This document shows, piece after piece, positions 7,464-14,256 of a stretch of 62,243 nucleotides of DNA. Source of the stretch: Saccharofermentans sp. (GTDB taxonomy: Bacteria > Bacillota > Clostridia > Saccharofermentanales > Saccharofermentanaceae). The stretch lies in contig JAILDX010000021.1 of NCBI GenBank assembly GCA_024688685.1, positions 1 to 62,243 of the forward strand, in the 5' to 3' direction. Positions within the stretch are counted from its first letter, which is position 1. Every line of letters starts with the position of its first letter. A program made the translations under genes and the position numbers. The notes beneath the pieces are model-generated. The model was not told the DNA's origin. It worked only from the letters and a program-made list of their open reading frames with translations, and made no database searches.

Positions 7464-8473
7464 GTACTAATAACAGGATGTTGGATATGATCGACAGTTT
7501 CGAGCGGAAGAGGAATTCAGATGAGGTTGTCGGTCTGGAGAATACCGATCTTTTCCGTTACTTTAAGTCGGGCGGAGACAGGTATCAATTGGTAAAAAGA
7601 ATTAATGGCTTGTTGGGGAAAGATCTTCGTCTTGTCGTCAAGGAGCTTAGGGAGAAGCTCCTGAAGAACAGGTTTCTTTACGGGTTTACTCATTCGGAAT
7701 CATACGCGCTCCTCAACGTGGATTTTGCTAAAAGATTTGGTTTTGCTCTGACTGAGAACAGGCGGAATAAGAACGAGCAGCTGGCATATGTTTTGAGGAA
7801 AGGACATCCTTGTGTCAGTGAAGGAAAGCTGCTTTCGTTTCTCAATGACAACAGAGAGCGTTTTGAACAGGCCGTAAGGGATGCGGCTGTTATTGCGCTG
7901 GCATGCGATGCGGCATCTCATAGAGACAGGTACAAAACTGACAGGATCGACAGGATCATCAGCGAGACATCAGGTCACGGCAGTGGCGATATGACCGTAG
8001 ATAAAGAGGCAGTTGAGCTGCTGATGGAGAGATTAAGAGACCCGCAGAATCCGGTGAGTGACGATGACGACAATCTTGTGATCCTGATCGAATCATCACA
8101 ACTCGTTCCGGTTTCGTTTGGAATCGTCGGAAATTCCTGGGTCAGGATTAACTCACATAAGACCGGATACTACGGAAACCATGTTAACCCCCGTTTCAGA
8201 TTTCATTATGCCTGCATCAAGTTTGATCTTAGTGGTGCTGACCCGTGGTCCCCGGACGGCGATTCTTACGACCTGACACACGACAAATATATTGACGAGC
8301 TGAGCATTGTCGAAAGCGGTTATCCTGAGGATTACCAGGTTCTCCAGGACATAAACAAAGATGGCCGTCTGAATTCCTTTGGCAGGATCCTTGTCAGCGA
8401 AGACGAAGGTGAGGCACCGGTCCGGCCGACTGCCGGAGTGGACGACAGTGCTTCTTTTGATGAACTGATCTGA
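7460..8473 (+). CDS. Hypothetical protein, 337 residues
   Basis: Unrecognised. The ATG at 7460 overlaps the stop of the preceding gene by 4 bases. The N-terminal half (to about 190) is helical and basic. A linker rich in Asp follows (SDDDDNLVIL, about 194-203), then a beta-rich C-terminal half with many aromatic residues (INSHKTGYYGNHVNPRFRFH and the following YACIKFDLSG), and an acidic disordered tail. The two-part design looks like an adaptor or regulatory protein rather than an enzyme, but this is only an impression. It is the third gene of the 6262-9060 unit. Confidence 0.55.
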   Translation: MSTNNRMLDMIDSFERKRNSDEVVGLENTDLFRYFKSGGDRYQLVKRINGLLGKDLRLVVKELREKLLKNRFLYGFTHSESYALLNVDFAKRFGFALTENRRNKNEQLAYVLRKGHPCVSEGKLLSFLNDNRERFEQAVRDAAVIALACDAASHRDRYKTDRIDRIISETSGHGSGDMTVDKEAVELLMERLRDPQNPVSDDDDNLVILIESSQLVPVSFGIVGNSWVRINSHKTGYYGNHVNPRFRFHYACIKFDLSGADPWSPDGDSYDLTHDKYIDELSIVESGYPEDYQVLQDINKDGRLNSFGRILVSEDEGEAPVRPTAGVDDSASFDELI

Positions 8474-8493
8474 TAACAATAAAGGAGTTTTGT

Positions 8494-9060
8494 ATGAACG
8501 ATTACAGCGGCGTAGACTTTTTACTCGATTTGATGCGGCTTCAAAATGAGGCGCGAAATGCACCGTGGGCGATCAAAGAACACGACCTTCCAAAAGGGCA
8601 CTGGCGACGGGTGATCGATCCCGACGGCGAGGCGTTCTGTGTGATCATAACTGACCATTTCGTGATCGGTGTTAAGACCGGACGCGTGCTCTTTCTGGAG
8701 AAGAAAACAAAGAAACGTCTCGATCCGATCATGGGGTTTCATAATCTGGTTACGGGTGATGTGAAGCCTGATGAATCCGAGCTGGCAGTTCTGGAGCAGG
8801 GAAAGCACTTCCATGTTGTTTCGCTCAGGACTTTTGAAGTGATAAAGAAGGTCACGCTTCCCAGGTCATTCTATGCAAGTGATTCGTATTGTACATATTC
8901 TGAAGACGGCAGCACGCTGACGGTTCCGGTAATGAAGTATGATTACGACAAGCGTGAATATGTTCATATGCGATGTGAGTATGAGACGGAGAATTACACG
9001 CTGGTAAGTAAGAAGGAGATCAGCAGGGAAGAGATGGACTGGTGGTCGGATAAAAAATGA
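8494..9060 (+). CDS. Hypothetical protein, 188 residues, beta-propeller-like
   Basis: AAAGGAG at 8481-8487 supports the ATG at 8494. From about residue 45 the sequence alternates short hydrophobic strands with turns (GEAFCVIITDHFVIGVKTGR, then SELAVLEQGKHFHVVSLRTF), which resembles blades of a WD40 or YVTN propeller, though only about three blades would fit. There is no signal peptide. It is the last gene of the 6262 unit and is followed at once by a bidirectional terminator. The function is unknown; protein-protein binding would be the usual role of such blades. Confidence 0.55.
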   Translation: MNDYSGVDFLLDLMRLQNEARNAPWAIKEHDLPKGHWRRVIDPDGEAFCVIITDHFVIGVKTGRVLFLEKKTKKRLDPIMGFHNLVTGDVKPDESELAVLEQGKHFHVVSLRTFEVIKKVTLPRSFYASDSYCTYSEDGSTLTVPVMKYDYDKREYVHMRCEYETENYTLVSKKEISREEMDWWSDKK

Positions 9061-9081
9061 GGGGGAAATCGTTCCCCCTTG
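9059..9081. terminator. Bidirectional terminator between convergent genes
   Basis: AGGGGGAA (9060-9067) pairs with TTCCCCCT (9072-9079) around the loop ATCG. An A-run precedes and T-rich bases follow, so it can stop transcription from both the 8494 gene and the 9089 gene. Confidence 0.7.
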
Positions 9082-9088
9082 TTTGCAG

Positions 9089-10093
9089 TTACTTTACCGC
9101 ATCAACCACGATCTGCCCGAGGTCTTCCTCCGCGCCGGTTGCAGAGATCCTGTAAACGGTGTCGCTGTCGCCGACAAACGCAACAACTGCCGTGAGCCTG
9201 ATCGGGACTTCCTCAGTCGGGACCGTTCTGAAAATGTGGGCGTGACAGATATAATCACCGATCTCGAAATCGATGCTGTCCGTCTCATAATCGATCCCCC
9301 ACGAGATGCACTTGACCTGGACGGATTGGAATGTCTCACGCGCCTTGCTCTCGGAATGGAACTCATCGATATCGTACTCACCCTCGTACACAACACTGAG
9401 TCCGCATCCGGAGTACATATCCACGCCCGTATCCTCGATGATCTCTTCATAGTCGTAATCCGCATAAAGGATGAGTGAATCCAGGAATCTCTGCGAATTG
9501 TAATCTGCTTCTTCAGTCTCGTACTTATCCGACAGAGTGAAGCCGTCAGGCAGCGTGAATTGCAGCTCGGTGCCGGGCAGCTCAACAGTCTCAGACGAGT
9601 TTACAACGACGCCTGACAGATCTGCGATGGACGGCGGCGGTGTCTTGAAAATGGGGCATGTCCCCGTGATGATCGTGTCTCCCTTTGCGCTCGTCACCGT
9701 TATCTCGATCTCACCATCATCAAACGGCTCATTCTGCGAAACAGTGACAGTCAGATGGTTGCTGTACGACATGACCTGCTCTTCTCCGCTGGCGATCTCA
9801 ACGCCGTTAAGCTTTGCCGTGTAGTTGTAGACCCACTCGTGATAAACAGCCTCCGGTGCGAACTCGACATCGTACTCGATCTTCTTAGCGTCCTTATATC
9901 TCTCGCGCTCGTTCTGATAGTACTCGCCCATAAACGTGCCGCCGACCACGAGATCCGTGATCTTCGGTCCGGCTGTCGTCTCGACCGGCTGAGTCTCTTC
10001 CTCACCCGTGCACGCAGTTATTGACGCGGTCATTGCCATTGAGAGGCACAGACAGGTTGACAGTAACAATAATCCGGTTCTTCGCTTTTTCAT
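9089..10093 (-). CDS. Putative lipoprotein, 334 residues
   Basis: A Sec signal peptide with KKRR, a hydrophobic core and a lipobox ITAC (Cys at about residue 28) predicts lipid anchoring on the outer face of the membrane. After a Thr/Glu-rich linker (EEETQPVETTAG) the mature part reads as two beta-rich segments: an Ig-like portion with VTVTSAKGDT-type strands (about 60-150) and a C-terminal alpha/beta portion that contains ELPGTELQFTLPDGFTLSD. I recognise no enzyme motif. It stands alone between the terminator at 9060 and a divergent Sel1 gene. Codon use and GC content look slightly higher than in the neighbours. Confidence 0.7.
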   Translation of the reverse strand: MKKRRTGLLLLSTCLCLSMAMTASITACTGEEETQPVETTAGPKITDLVVGGTFMGEYYQNERERYKDAKKIEYDVEFAPEAVYHEWVYNYTAKLNGVEIASGEEQVMSYSNHLTVTVSQNEPFDDGEIEITVTSAKGDTIITGTCPIFKTPPPSIADLSGVVVNSSETVELPGTELQFTLPDGFTLSDKYETEEADYNSQRFLDSLILYADYDYEEIIEDTGVDMYSGCGLSVVYEGEYDIDEFHSESKARETFQSVQVKCISWGIDYETDSIDFEIGDYICHAHIFRTVPTEEVPIRLTAVVAFVGDSDTVYRISATGAEEDLGQIVVDAVK

Positions 10094-10199
10094 AGATTTT
10101 ACCCCATTCCCAACAGATGATTAGATTATACGGAAAAATGGTTGTTATTTCTATATGATAATTGAGTGGGGGAGCCTTGCCGGCGCGGGCGTTGTGTCG

Positions 10200-10229
10200 T
10201 TGACAATATGAGGGTGAAGTTATTAATAT
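10200..10229 (+). promoter_or_regulatory. Promoter of the Sel1-repeat gene
   Basis: TTGACA (10200-10205) and TAATAT (10224-10229) with an 18-base spacer, followed by the ribosome site GGGAGGTG before the ATG at 10253. Confidence 0.5.
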
Positions 10230-10252
10230 TTCTTCTATAGGGAGGTGAGAGT

Positions 10253-11401
10253 ATGACAGAAGCAACGCAGCAACAGATATCTCGAATCTTTGAACCTTTG
10301 GTGAATTCATGTAAATCTGACGATGATTTGATGATTACTACAAAAGTTTTTGAAGAGGTAATTGACAAGATAGATACTATGAACAAAGAGTCATTTACTG
10401 ACGAAGAAGTGAATAGCATTATTAGAGACTCTGTTTTGAAAGTTGTGCTGGAACTTAGTAATTATTTGTATTCGGAAAATAACGCAGTTATATATATGGC
10501 CGCAGTAACCCTTGATTCACCTGGGTCATGGTATTATGATTTAAAAAATGCGGTAAAGTATTACCTTATGTCTGCTCACGCGGAGCATAGTGCAAGGGCT
10601 TGTTTTAACCTGGGCTGCATATACTTTCACGGTCAGGAAGACAAGAAGAATAATTACACTATAGACAAAGACTATAGCATGGCAGCTGCGTATTATTGGT
10701 ATGCATGTTATTTTGGAGATCCTGCAGAACAGTGTAAGTATCTGTATCACTTAGCCGAAATGTATTTTTATGGCTGGGGTGTTAAACAGGATATGTATGA
10801 AGTACTCAAGCTTGGCTATATGGGAACTGTAAGCGATTTGTCTCCTAACAATCCCGAGAAAGTGAAATACCTGGGTATTGGAGGCTATCGTTTGCCTGAA
10901 GATTATTGCGGAAAACTGCAAAACATGATGCAAGTTGCCGCAAACATTAAAGATGAGTTATATGATGCAGTACCTGATGCATTTTCAGAGATAGATCTTA
11001 GTCGTGTTCCTGATATATACGCGGAGTTGATTTTTAATGACAAATACGGCAGTACCCCTTCTTATGCTGATGAGGATGCTGTTGGTATTCCCGATGAATA
11101 CCTGGATAAGATAGAGATAGATACGACAATTCTAAAAGATTTCCATGGCCAAAATGAAATGGAAATAATGAACTCTAAACGTGCGAAGATTGAAATCTTG
11201 CTGTTCAGAAGATTTATGAGATGTTCGGGCGAGTATATGCATAAATGCCCCGCCTGTGGAAAAGGCATGGTATTAAGAGTTTCTAAAAAGGAAAACTATC
11301 ATGCATATCCTGCTTTCCTCGGATGTACAGATTATCCGAATTGCCAACAAGTCGTAAATGTCATTCCTGATTTTGATGTCAGGAGACCCAGAGGACGGTG
11401 A
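10253..11401 (+). CDS. Sel1-repeat protein with a C-terminal topoisomerase-type zinc ribbon
   Basis: The central region holds Sel1-like helical repeats: SARACFNLGCIYFHG (about 116-130), SMAAAYYWYACYFGD and LYHLAEMYFYGWGVKQD (up to about 180). Such repeats form a protein-binding superhelix. The C-terminus has a four-Cys zinc ribbon of the topoisomerase I type: CPACGKGM, then FLGCTDYPNC (about 341-370), which usually binds nucleic acid. The combination suggests a scaffold that brings a partner to DNA or RNA; the partner is unknown. GGGAGGTG supports the start. The stop TGA overlaps the flavodoxin start, so the two genes are co-transcribed. Confidence 0.75.
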   Translation: MTEATQQQISRIFEPLVNSCKSDDDLMITTKVFEEVIDKIDTMNKESFTDEEVNSIIRDSVLKVVLELSNYLYSENNAVIYMAAVTLDSPGSWYYDLKNAVKYYLMSAHAEHSARACFNLGCIYFHGQEDKKNNYTIDKDYSMAAAYYWYACYFGDPAEQCKYLYHLAEMYFYGWGVKQDMYEVLKLGYMGTVSDLSPNNPEKVKYLGIGGYRLPEDYCGKLQNMMQVAANIKDELYDAVPDAFSEIDLSRVPDIYAELIFNDKYGSTPSYADEDAVGIPDEYLDKIEIDTTILKDFHGQNEMEIMNSKRAKIEILLFRRFMRCSGEYMHKCPACGKGMVLRVSKKENYHAYPAFLGCTDYPNCQQVVNVIPDFDVRRPRGR

Positions 11402-11889
11402 TGACTATGTCGAAAATCTTAGTTGCACATTTCAGTGCCAGCGGTGTGACGGCGGGTGTTGCGGAGAAACTCGCGGAGGCAGTCGGAGCGGATCTTTTCG
11501 AGATCGTTCCTGAAGTCCCTTATACGAAATCAGATCTGAACTGGATGAGCAAAAAATCACGCAGCTCAGTCGAGATGAACGACAGGTCTTCGAGGCCGGG
11601 AATCGCATCAGTATGCGAAAACATGGAACAGTACGATGTGGTCTTTGTCGGGTTCCCGATCTGGTGGTACAGAGAGCCGTCGATCATCGACACTTTCGTT
11701 GAGGCGTACGATCTTAGCGGCAAGGTGGTTGTCCCTTTCGCGACGTCAGGCAGTTCCGGAATGGGAAGCTCAAGCAGCAATATTCAGTCTCTTGCTCCGG
11801 GTGCTGTCGTGAAGGAAGGAAAGAGATTCCCGCACAGGGTGTCGGTTGAGTCGTTGAAGGAATGGGCGGAGAGTTTCGTCGGAGGATGA
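11401..11889 (+). CDS. Flavodoxin-family protein
   Basis: The N-terminus KILVAHFSASGVTAGVAEKL matches the phosphate-binding loop of flavodoxins (usual T/S-x-S/T-G-x-T), and FVGFPIWWYREPSIIDTFVE plus FATSGSSGMGSS are the hallmarks of the Flavodoxin_4 subfamily, which binds FMN. Such small proteins act as electron carriers or quinone/nitro reductase partners. I place the start at the ATG at 11401, which overlaps the upstream stop (TGATG) with GAGGA at 11391-11395; GTG 11398 and ATG 11407 are alternatives. The 162-residue length is normal. Co-transcribed with the Sel1 protein. Whether it serves the hydrogenase system further right is speculation. Confidence 0.85.
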   Translation: MTMSKILVAHFSASGVTAGVAEKLAEAVGADLFEIVPEVPYTKSDLNWMSKKSRSSVEMNDRSSRPGIASVCENMEQYDVVFVGFPIWWYREPSIIDTFVEAYDLSGKVVVPFATSGSSGMGSSSSNIQSLAPGAVVKEGKRFPHRVSVESLKEWAESFVGG

Positions 11890-11991
11890 GAAAATCGTGA
11901 TTTTTTGTGAACTGGTTTGCTTAATTCATAATTAATAAATAGGGCTGTTTGAGGCGGATTCTGTGTTCAAAAAACAGTTGCAAAAAAGTTG

Positions 11992-12020
11992 TTGACAAGG
12001 TTCGGAGCCTGTAGTAAATT
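11992..12020 (+). promoter_or_regulatory. Strong sigma-A promoter of a small transcription unit
   Basis: Consensus TTGACA (11992-11997), a 17-base spacer and TAAATT (12015-12020). Transcription would start near 12027, right before the hairpin at 12034. Confidence 0.65.
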
Positions 12021-12033
12021 GTGGCTGATGGAG

Positions 12034-12097
12034 GAGGTGCCTGTCCGACATCCAAGTCGATAGTTTCGTATTTGGATCGTGCAGCGCCTCTATTTTT
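12034..12097 (+). ncRNA. Structured leader hairpin, possible small RNA or attenuator
   Basis: GAGGTG (12034-12039) pairs with CGCCTC (12085-12090), CTG with CAG, and ATCCAA (12050-12055) with TTGGAT (12072-12077), giving one long stem with internal loops. It is followed by TATTTTTAT, which could serve as a terminator. It starts within about ten bases of the predicted transcription start. I match it to no known riboswitch class. It may be a short stable RNA or an attenuator of the following small reading frame. Confidence 0.4.
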
Positions 12098-12123
12098 ATA
12101 AAACGATGAAGGGAGTAAAAGTT

Positions 12124-12279
12124 ATGACTACAGCAATGTTGGTTAAAGTCGTTGCAAATTATAACAAGCGCGTTTATATAACGTCTGCTTCAGCATGCGC
12201 TTTTGCTTCCGCTAATGATCATCGTGATTATCGCAGTGACAGCAGTAAGCGTAATGGACGGTTACGATGTTTGATCTGA
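12124..12279 (+). CDS. Possible small protein, 51 residues
   Basis: The ATG at 12124 has GAAGGGAG 8 bases upstream. Translation begins MTTAMLVKVVANYNKRVYIT and ends in a polar, basic segment. In the +1 frame the second half (from about 12200) reads as a hydrophobic peptide LLLPLMIIVIIAVTAVSVMD, which looks like a membrane helix, so either a frameshift has broken a small membrane-protein gene or that frame is a chance shadow. The unit has its own promoter and its own terminator (12315-12352), which supports expression. Existence is plausible, function unknown. Confidence 0.35.
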   Translation: MTTAMLVKVVANYNKRVYITSASACAFASANDHRDYRSDSSKRNGRLRCLI

Positions 12280-12314
12280 CTTTTGTTTAGGCACAAACAA
12301 TATGAAGAACATCA

Positions 12315-12352
12315 GGATCGTCCGGCAGAAGAAAAACGGGCGATCCTTTTTT
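12315..12352 (+). terminator. Intrinsic terminator of the small unit
   Basis: GGATCGTCCG (12315-12324) pairs with CGGGCGATCC (12337-12346) with one G-U pair, followed by six T. Confidence 0.75.
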
Positions 12353-12377
12353 CTTCCTGAACATTGACAACTGAGAT

Positions 12378-12471
12378 CCATACTCCTTGCTACAGTCCTC
12401 GGCGCGCTGTCTTGTATCTGCAGACCGTAAGTGTACGTTAGCGCGCCTGCGGAAGTCCGCAAGGAGTATGG
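12378..12471 (+). repeat. CAGTCCTCG hairpin repeat, copy 1
   Basis: The outer stem CCATACTCCTTGC (12378-12390) pairs perfectly with GCAAGGAGTATGG (12459-12471). Inside are the family core CAGTCCTCG, a GC stem (GCGCGC with GCGCGC) and TGCGGAAGTCCGCA (12448-12461). It lies just upstream of tRNA-Asp. Confidence 0.6.
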
Positions 12472-12485
12472 CTCTCACCAAAAAG

Positions 12486-12560
12486 GTCGTATCGTATAAC
12501 GGCAATTATGTCCGGTTGTCAGCCGGAAGACCGGGGTTCAACTCCCCGTATGACCGCCAG
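12486..12560 (+). tRNA. tRNA-Asp(GTC)
   Basis: Acceptor GGTCGTA pairs with TATGACC (one G-U). The anticodon stem TCCGG/CCGGA encloses TTGTCAG, giving anticodon GTC. The T-arm is CGGGG-TTCAACT-CCCCG and an encoded GCCA tail ends at 12560. The D-arm is weak and the T-loop has TTCAACT in place of the usual TTCRANY pattern. Confidence 0.85.
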
Positions 12561-12605
12561 TTTTTGTGTAGTGAATTTGTGGCGATTTCACACGCAAGAA
12601 GATAT

Positions 12606-12692
12606 CCCGGTGTAATCCGTTAAGGAGGCGGAGCGGACTGTAAATCCGTTGCCTAACAGCTCTAGTGGGTTCGATTCCCTCGACCGGGACCA
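12606..12692 (+). tRNA. tRNA-Tyr(GTA), irregular
   Basis: The anticodon arm GCGGA-CTGTAAA-TCCGT gives anticodon GTA, and a long variable arm (about 12653-12668) fits class II tRNA-Tyr. The T-arm GGG-TTCGATT-CCC is present and CCA is encoded (12690-12692). The acceptor CCCGGT pairs with ACCGGG but the seventh pair is G-G if the discriminator is A; alternatively the tRNA starts at 12605 and lacks a discriminator base. The D-stem is only three pairs. It could be functional or a decaying copy. Confidence 0.7.
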
Positions 12693-12735
12693 CAGTCTGA
12701 TCTGTTTTTGTTGGCTGGCCGATCAGACGCAATTT

Positions 12736-12809
12736 AGTCGCATAGGCTAAGGGAAGACCTTTCGGCTACGGACCGAATAGTGCGGGTTCGAATCCTGCTG
12801 CGACTGCCA
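12736..12809 (+). tRNA. tRNA-Arg(ACG)
   Basis: Acceptor AGTCGCA/TGCGACT is perfect, U8 and A9 are present, the anticodon arm TTCGG-CTACGGA-CCGAA gives ACG (read as ICG for CGN codons), the T-arm is GCGGG-TTCGAAT-CCTGC, and GCCA ends at 12809. The D-arm has mismatches. Confidence 0.85.
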
Positions 12810-12824
12810 ATTTGATCGTAATAC

Positions 12825-12912
12825 CTTTCCCGGATTCAGTCCTCGGTGCTGATTTTAGTTTTTTGGTAAGGGACAGACTCGTTAACGCACCTGCGTATGC
12901 AATCCGGGAAAG
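12825..12912 (+). repeat. CAGTCCTCG hairpin repeat, copy 2
   Basis: Outer stem CTTTCCCGGATT (12825-12836) pairs with AATCCGGGAAAG (12901-12912), and GTAAT/ATTAC extend it outside. The core CAGTCCTCGGTGC (12837-12849) pairs through GTGC/GCAC, followed by CTGCG. It lies between tRNA-Arg and tRNA-Ser. Confidence 0.6.
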
Positions 12913-12927
12913 CATTACTTAACAAAA

Positions 12928-12982
12928 CAGACGCGTGGTATTGCTTCCGGATTGCACATAGTCAAGTAAGCGTCGAGGACTG
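12928..12982 (-). repeat. CAGTCCTCG hairpin repeat, copy 3, degenerate
   Basis: On the minus strand CAGTCCTCGACGC is followed, after a 30-base loop, by GCGTCTG, the same inner plan as copies 1 and 2 (core, stem, loop, stem, CTG). The outer stem is not preserved. Confidence 0.45.
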
Positions 12983-13007
12983 TATAAGGGATAGTGGTTG
13001 ATAATGT

Positions 13008-13100
13008 GTCGACATAAGCCTAATGGTAAGGCAGCGGTTTGCTAAACCGTGAGTAATCGCGCAAGCGGTGTCTCAGTTCAAGTCTGAGTGTCGACGCCAG
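13008..13100 (+). tRNA. tRNA-Ser(GCT)
   Basis: Acceptor GTCGACA/TGTCGAC is perfect, followed by U8 A9. The anticodon loop TTGCTAA gives GCT. A long variable arm with TCGCGCAAGCGGT marks a class II serine tRNA. T-arm CTCAG-TTCAAGT-CTGAG, then GCCA ending at 13100. Confidence 0.9.
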
Positions 13101-13105
13101 ATATG

Positions 13106-13179
13106 TGGTTATTAGTGTAACGGCAGCACGTCAGTTTGTGGCACTGAAAGCATAGGTTCGACCCCTGTATTTCCACCCA
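13106..13179 (+). tRNA. tRNA-His(GTG), acceptor with mismatches
   Basis: The anticodon arm TCAGT-TTGTGGC-ACTGA gives GTG. The D-arm GTGT/GCAC is good and the T-arm ATAGG-TTCGACC-CCTGT acceptable. G at 13106 can be the His-specific G-1 opposite C73, and CCA ends at 13179. The acceptor has two adjacent T-T mismatches, so function is uncertain. Confidence 0.75.
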
Positions 13180-13482
13180 GTTTATTGACCTCTTTTGTCC
13201 GGCAGGGCAGAATAGGTTTTTTGTTGGGCTGGGGCGAGTGGGTGACGGTGCGCGTCGCAGATTTTTATGGGTTTTGTCGCAGATAATCTGCGACGGTTTT
13301 CTATATATTTGCGATTCGCAAATTCTCGGAGTTTTGTGCTAGAAAATTTGCGACAATTAGTCCGTTTTGTTGCGACAACAGCGGAGCGGGTGCGGGTTTT
13401 GAAGTGGTAACGTAAAAGTAGACACTAACACCCAAAATATGTGATAGAATTTCAAGAGGCATACAAAGGCGGACTTACTTTA
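13180..13482. other. Palindrome-rich spacer after the tRNA array
   Basis: No gene found. It contains GTCGCAGATAATCTGCGAC (13277-13295, nearly perfect palindrome), TTTGCGATTCGCAAA (about 13308-13322), and further TCGCAGA, TTTGCGAC and TTGCGACA words to 13380. All are variants of TCGCA/TGCGA in alternating orientation. They could be protein-binding sites or foldback RNA. No T-run follows, so they are not classic terminators. Confidence 0.5.
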
Positions 13483-14241
13483 ATGAAGATCTCTATTATA
13501 AATAAGAAAACATTAATTACATTATCTATATCTGCAATGCTGGTGTTAACTTCCTGCACCTCAGAGGAGAGCGCCATAACGACGGAGAGCGTTTTCGACA
13601 GGGAGAGGGCTCCGTGGAGTCAGGTTTGCGAGATGCAGAATGACTGGTGCAATGAGGTCGTCCAGGATGCGGTCAGGAAACTGGCGGATGCGGGGGCGGT
13701 CGAGCCGCCAATCGAGGGCACGCAGATCAGGGAGATCTTTGAGTTTAGGGAAGACGGTGACGGGTACGTTATCGACTTTAAGGACAAGACAAAAGAGAAA
13801 GAACTGACGGACGAGTTCACGGCGGAGATGGATGATGTTATTATTTCGTCGGCGATGCCGATCGTGTTTTATAAGCGGTATGAGGGCGATGTTGCTGAGG
13901 ACGATGCGCAGCTTCCGTGGTTTTATCCGTTGTATTGTGAGAACAGCGAGGTCTATCATTTTGCAGGGCGCGAGGATGTTTTCGCGGACTCGATGGAGGA
14001 GTGCAGGTATCTGATCATAGAGGGCGCTCTTAATGCGCTGGTGGAGGAAGATTTCTACTGGGGCGGCATGGACAGGGTGACGAGGACGACCGTGGTGCTC
14101 ATTTTCGATGCGCAGGCGAGGGAGCTGGTGCATGTGGAGTATCTGGGGACGGATGCGCCGCCGGAGAGTAATGCGGAGTCGACTTTCGGGAAGTATTTCC
14201 AGAACGAGGCGGATGCGTACATAATGGGACTTTTGGATTAA
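13483..14241 (+). CDS. Putative lipoprotein, 252 residues
   Basis: From the ATG at 13483 the protein begins with KISIINKKTLI, a hydrophobic core and a lipobox LTSC (Cys near residue 24), predicting a surface lipoprotein. The start at 13441 would put 14 extra residues before the signal peptide and has no ribosome site; AAAGGCGG at 13465-13472 fits 13483. The mature part is acidic, rich in aromatic residues, and has no recognised domain; a segment FREDGDGYVIDFKDKTKEK and an HFAGREDVF motif are visible. The metallophosphoesterase and VanZ-like genes follow closely, so the three probably form an operon with a cell-surface task. Confidence 0.7.
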   Translation: MKISIINKKTLITLSISAMLVLTSCTSEESAITTESVFDRERAPWSQVCEMQNDWCNEVVQDAVRKLADAGAVEPPIEGTQIREIFEFREDGDGYVIDFKDKTKEKELTDEFTAEMDDVIISSAMPIVFYKRYEGDVAEDDAQLPWFYPLYCENSEVYHFAGREDVFADSMEECRYLIIEGALNALVEEDFYWGGMDRVTRTTVVLIFDAQARELVHVEYLGTDAPPESNAESTFGKYFQNEADAYIMGLLD

Positions 14242-14256
14242 AGGAAGAGTTGGTTT

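Noticed and set aside
12378..12982. Integron attC sites
   Set aside because: The hairpins have GTTA-like words, but there are no consistent RYYYAAC/GTTRRRY boxes, no integron integrase and no cassette frames between them.
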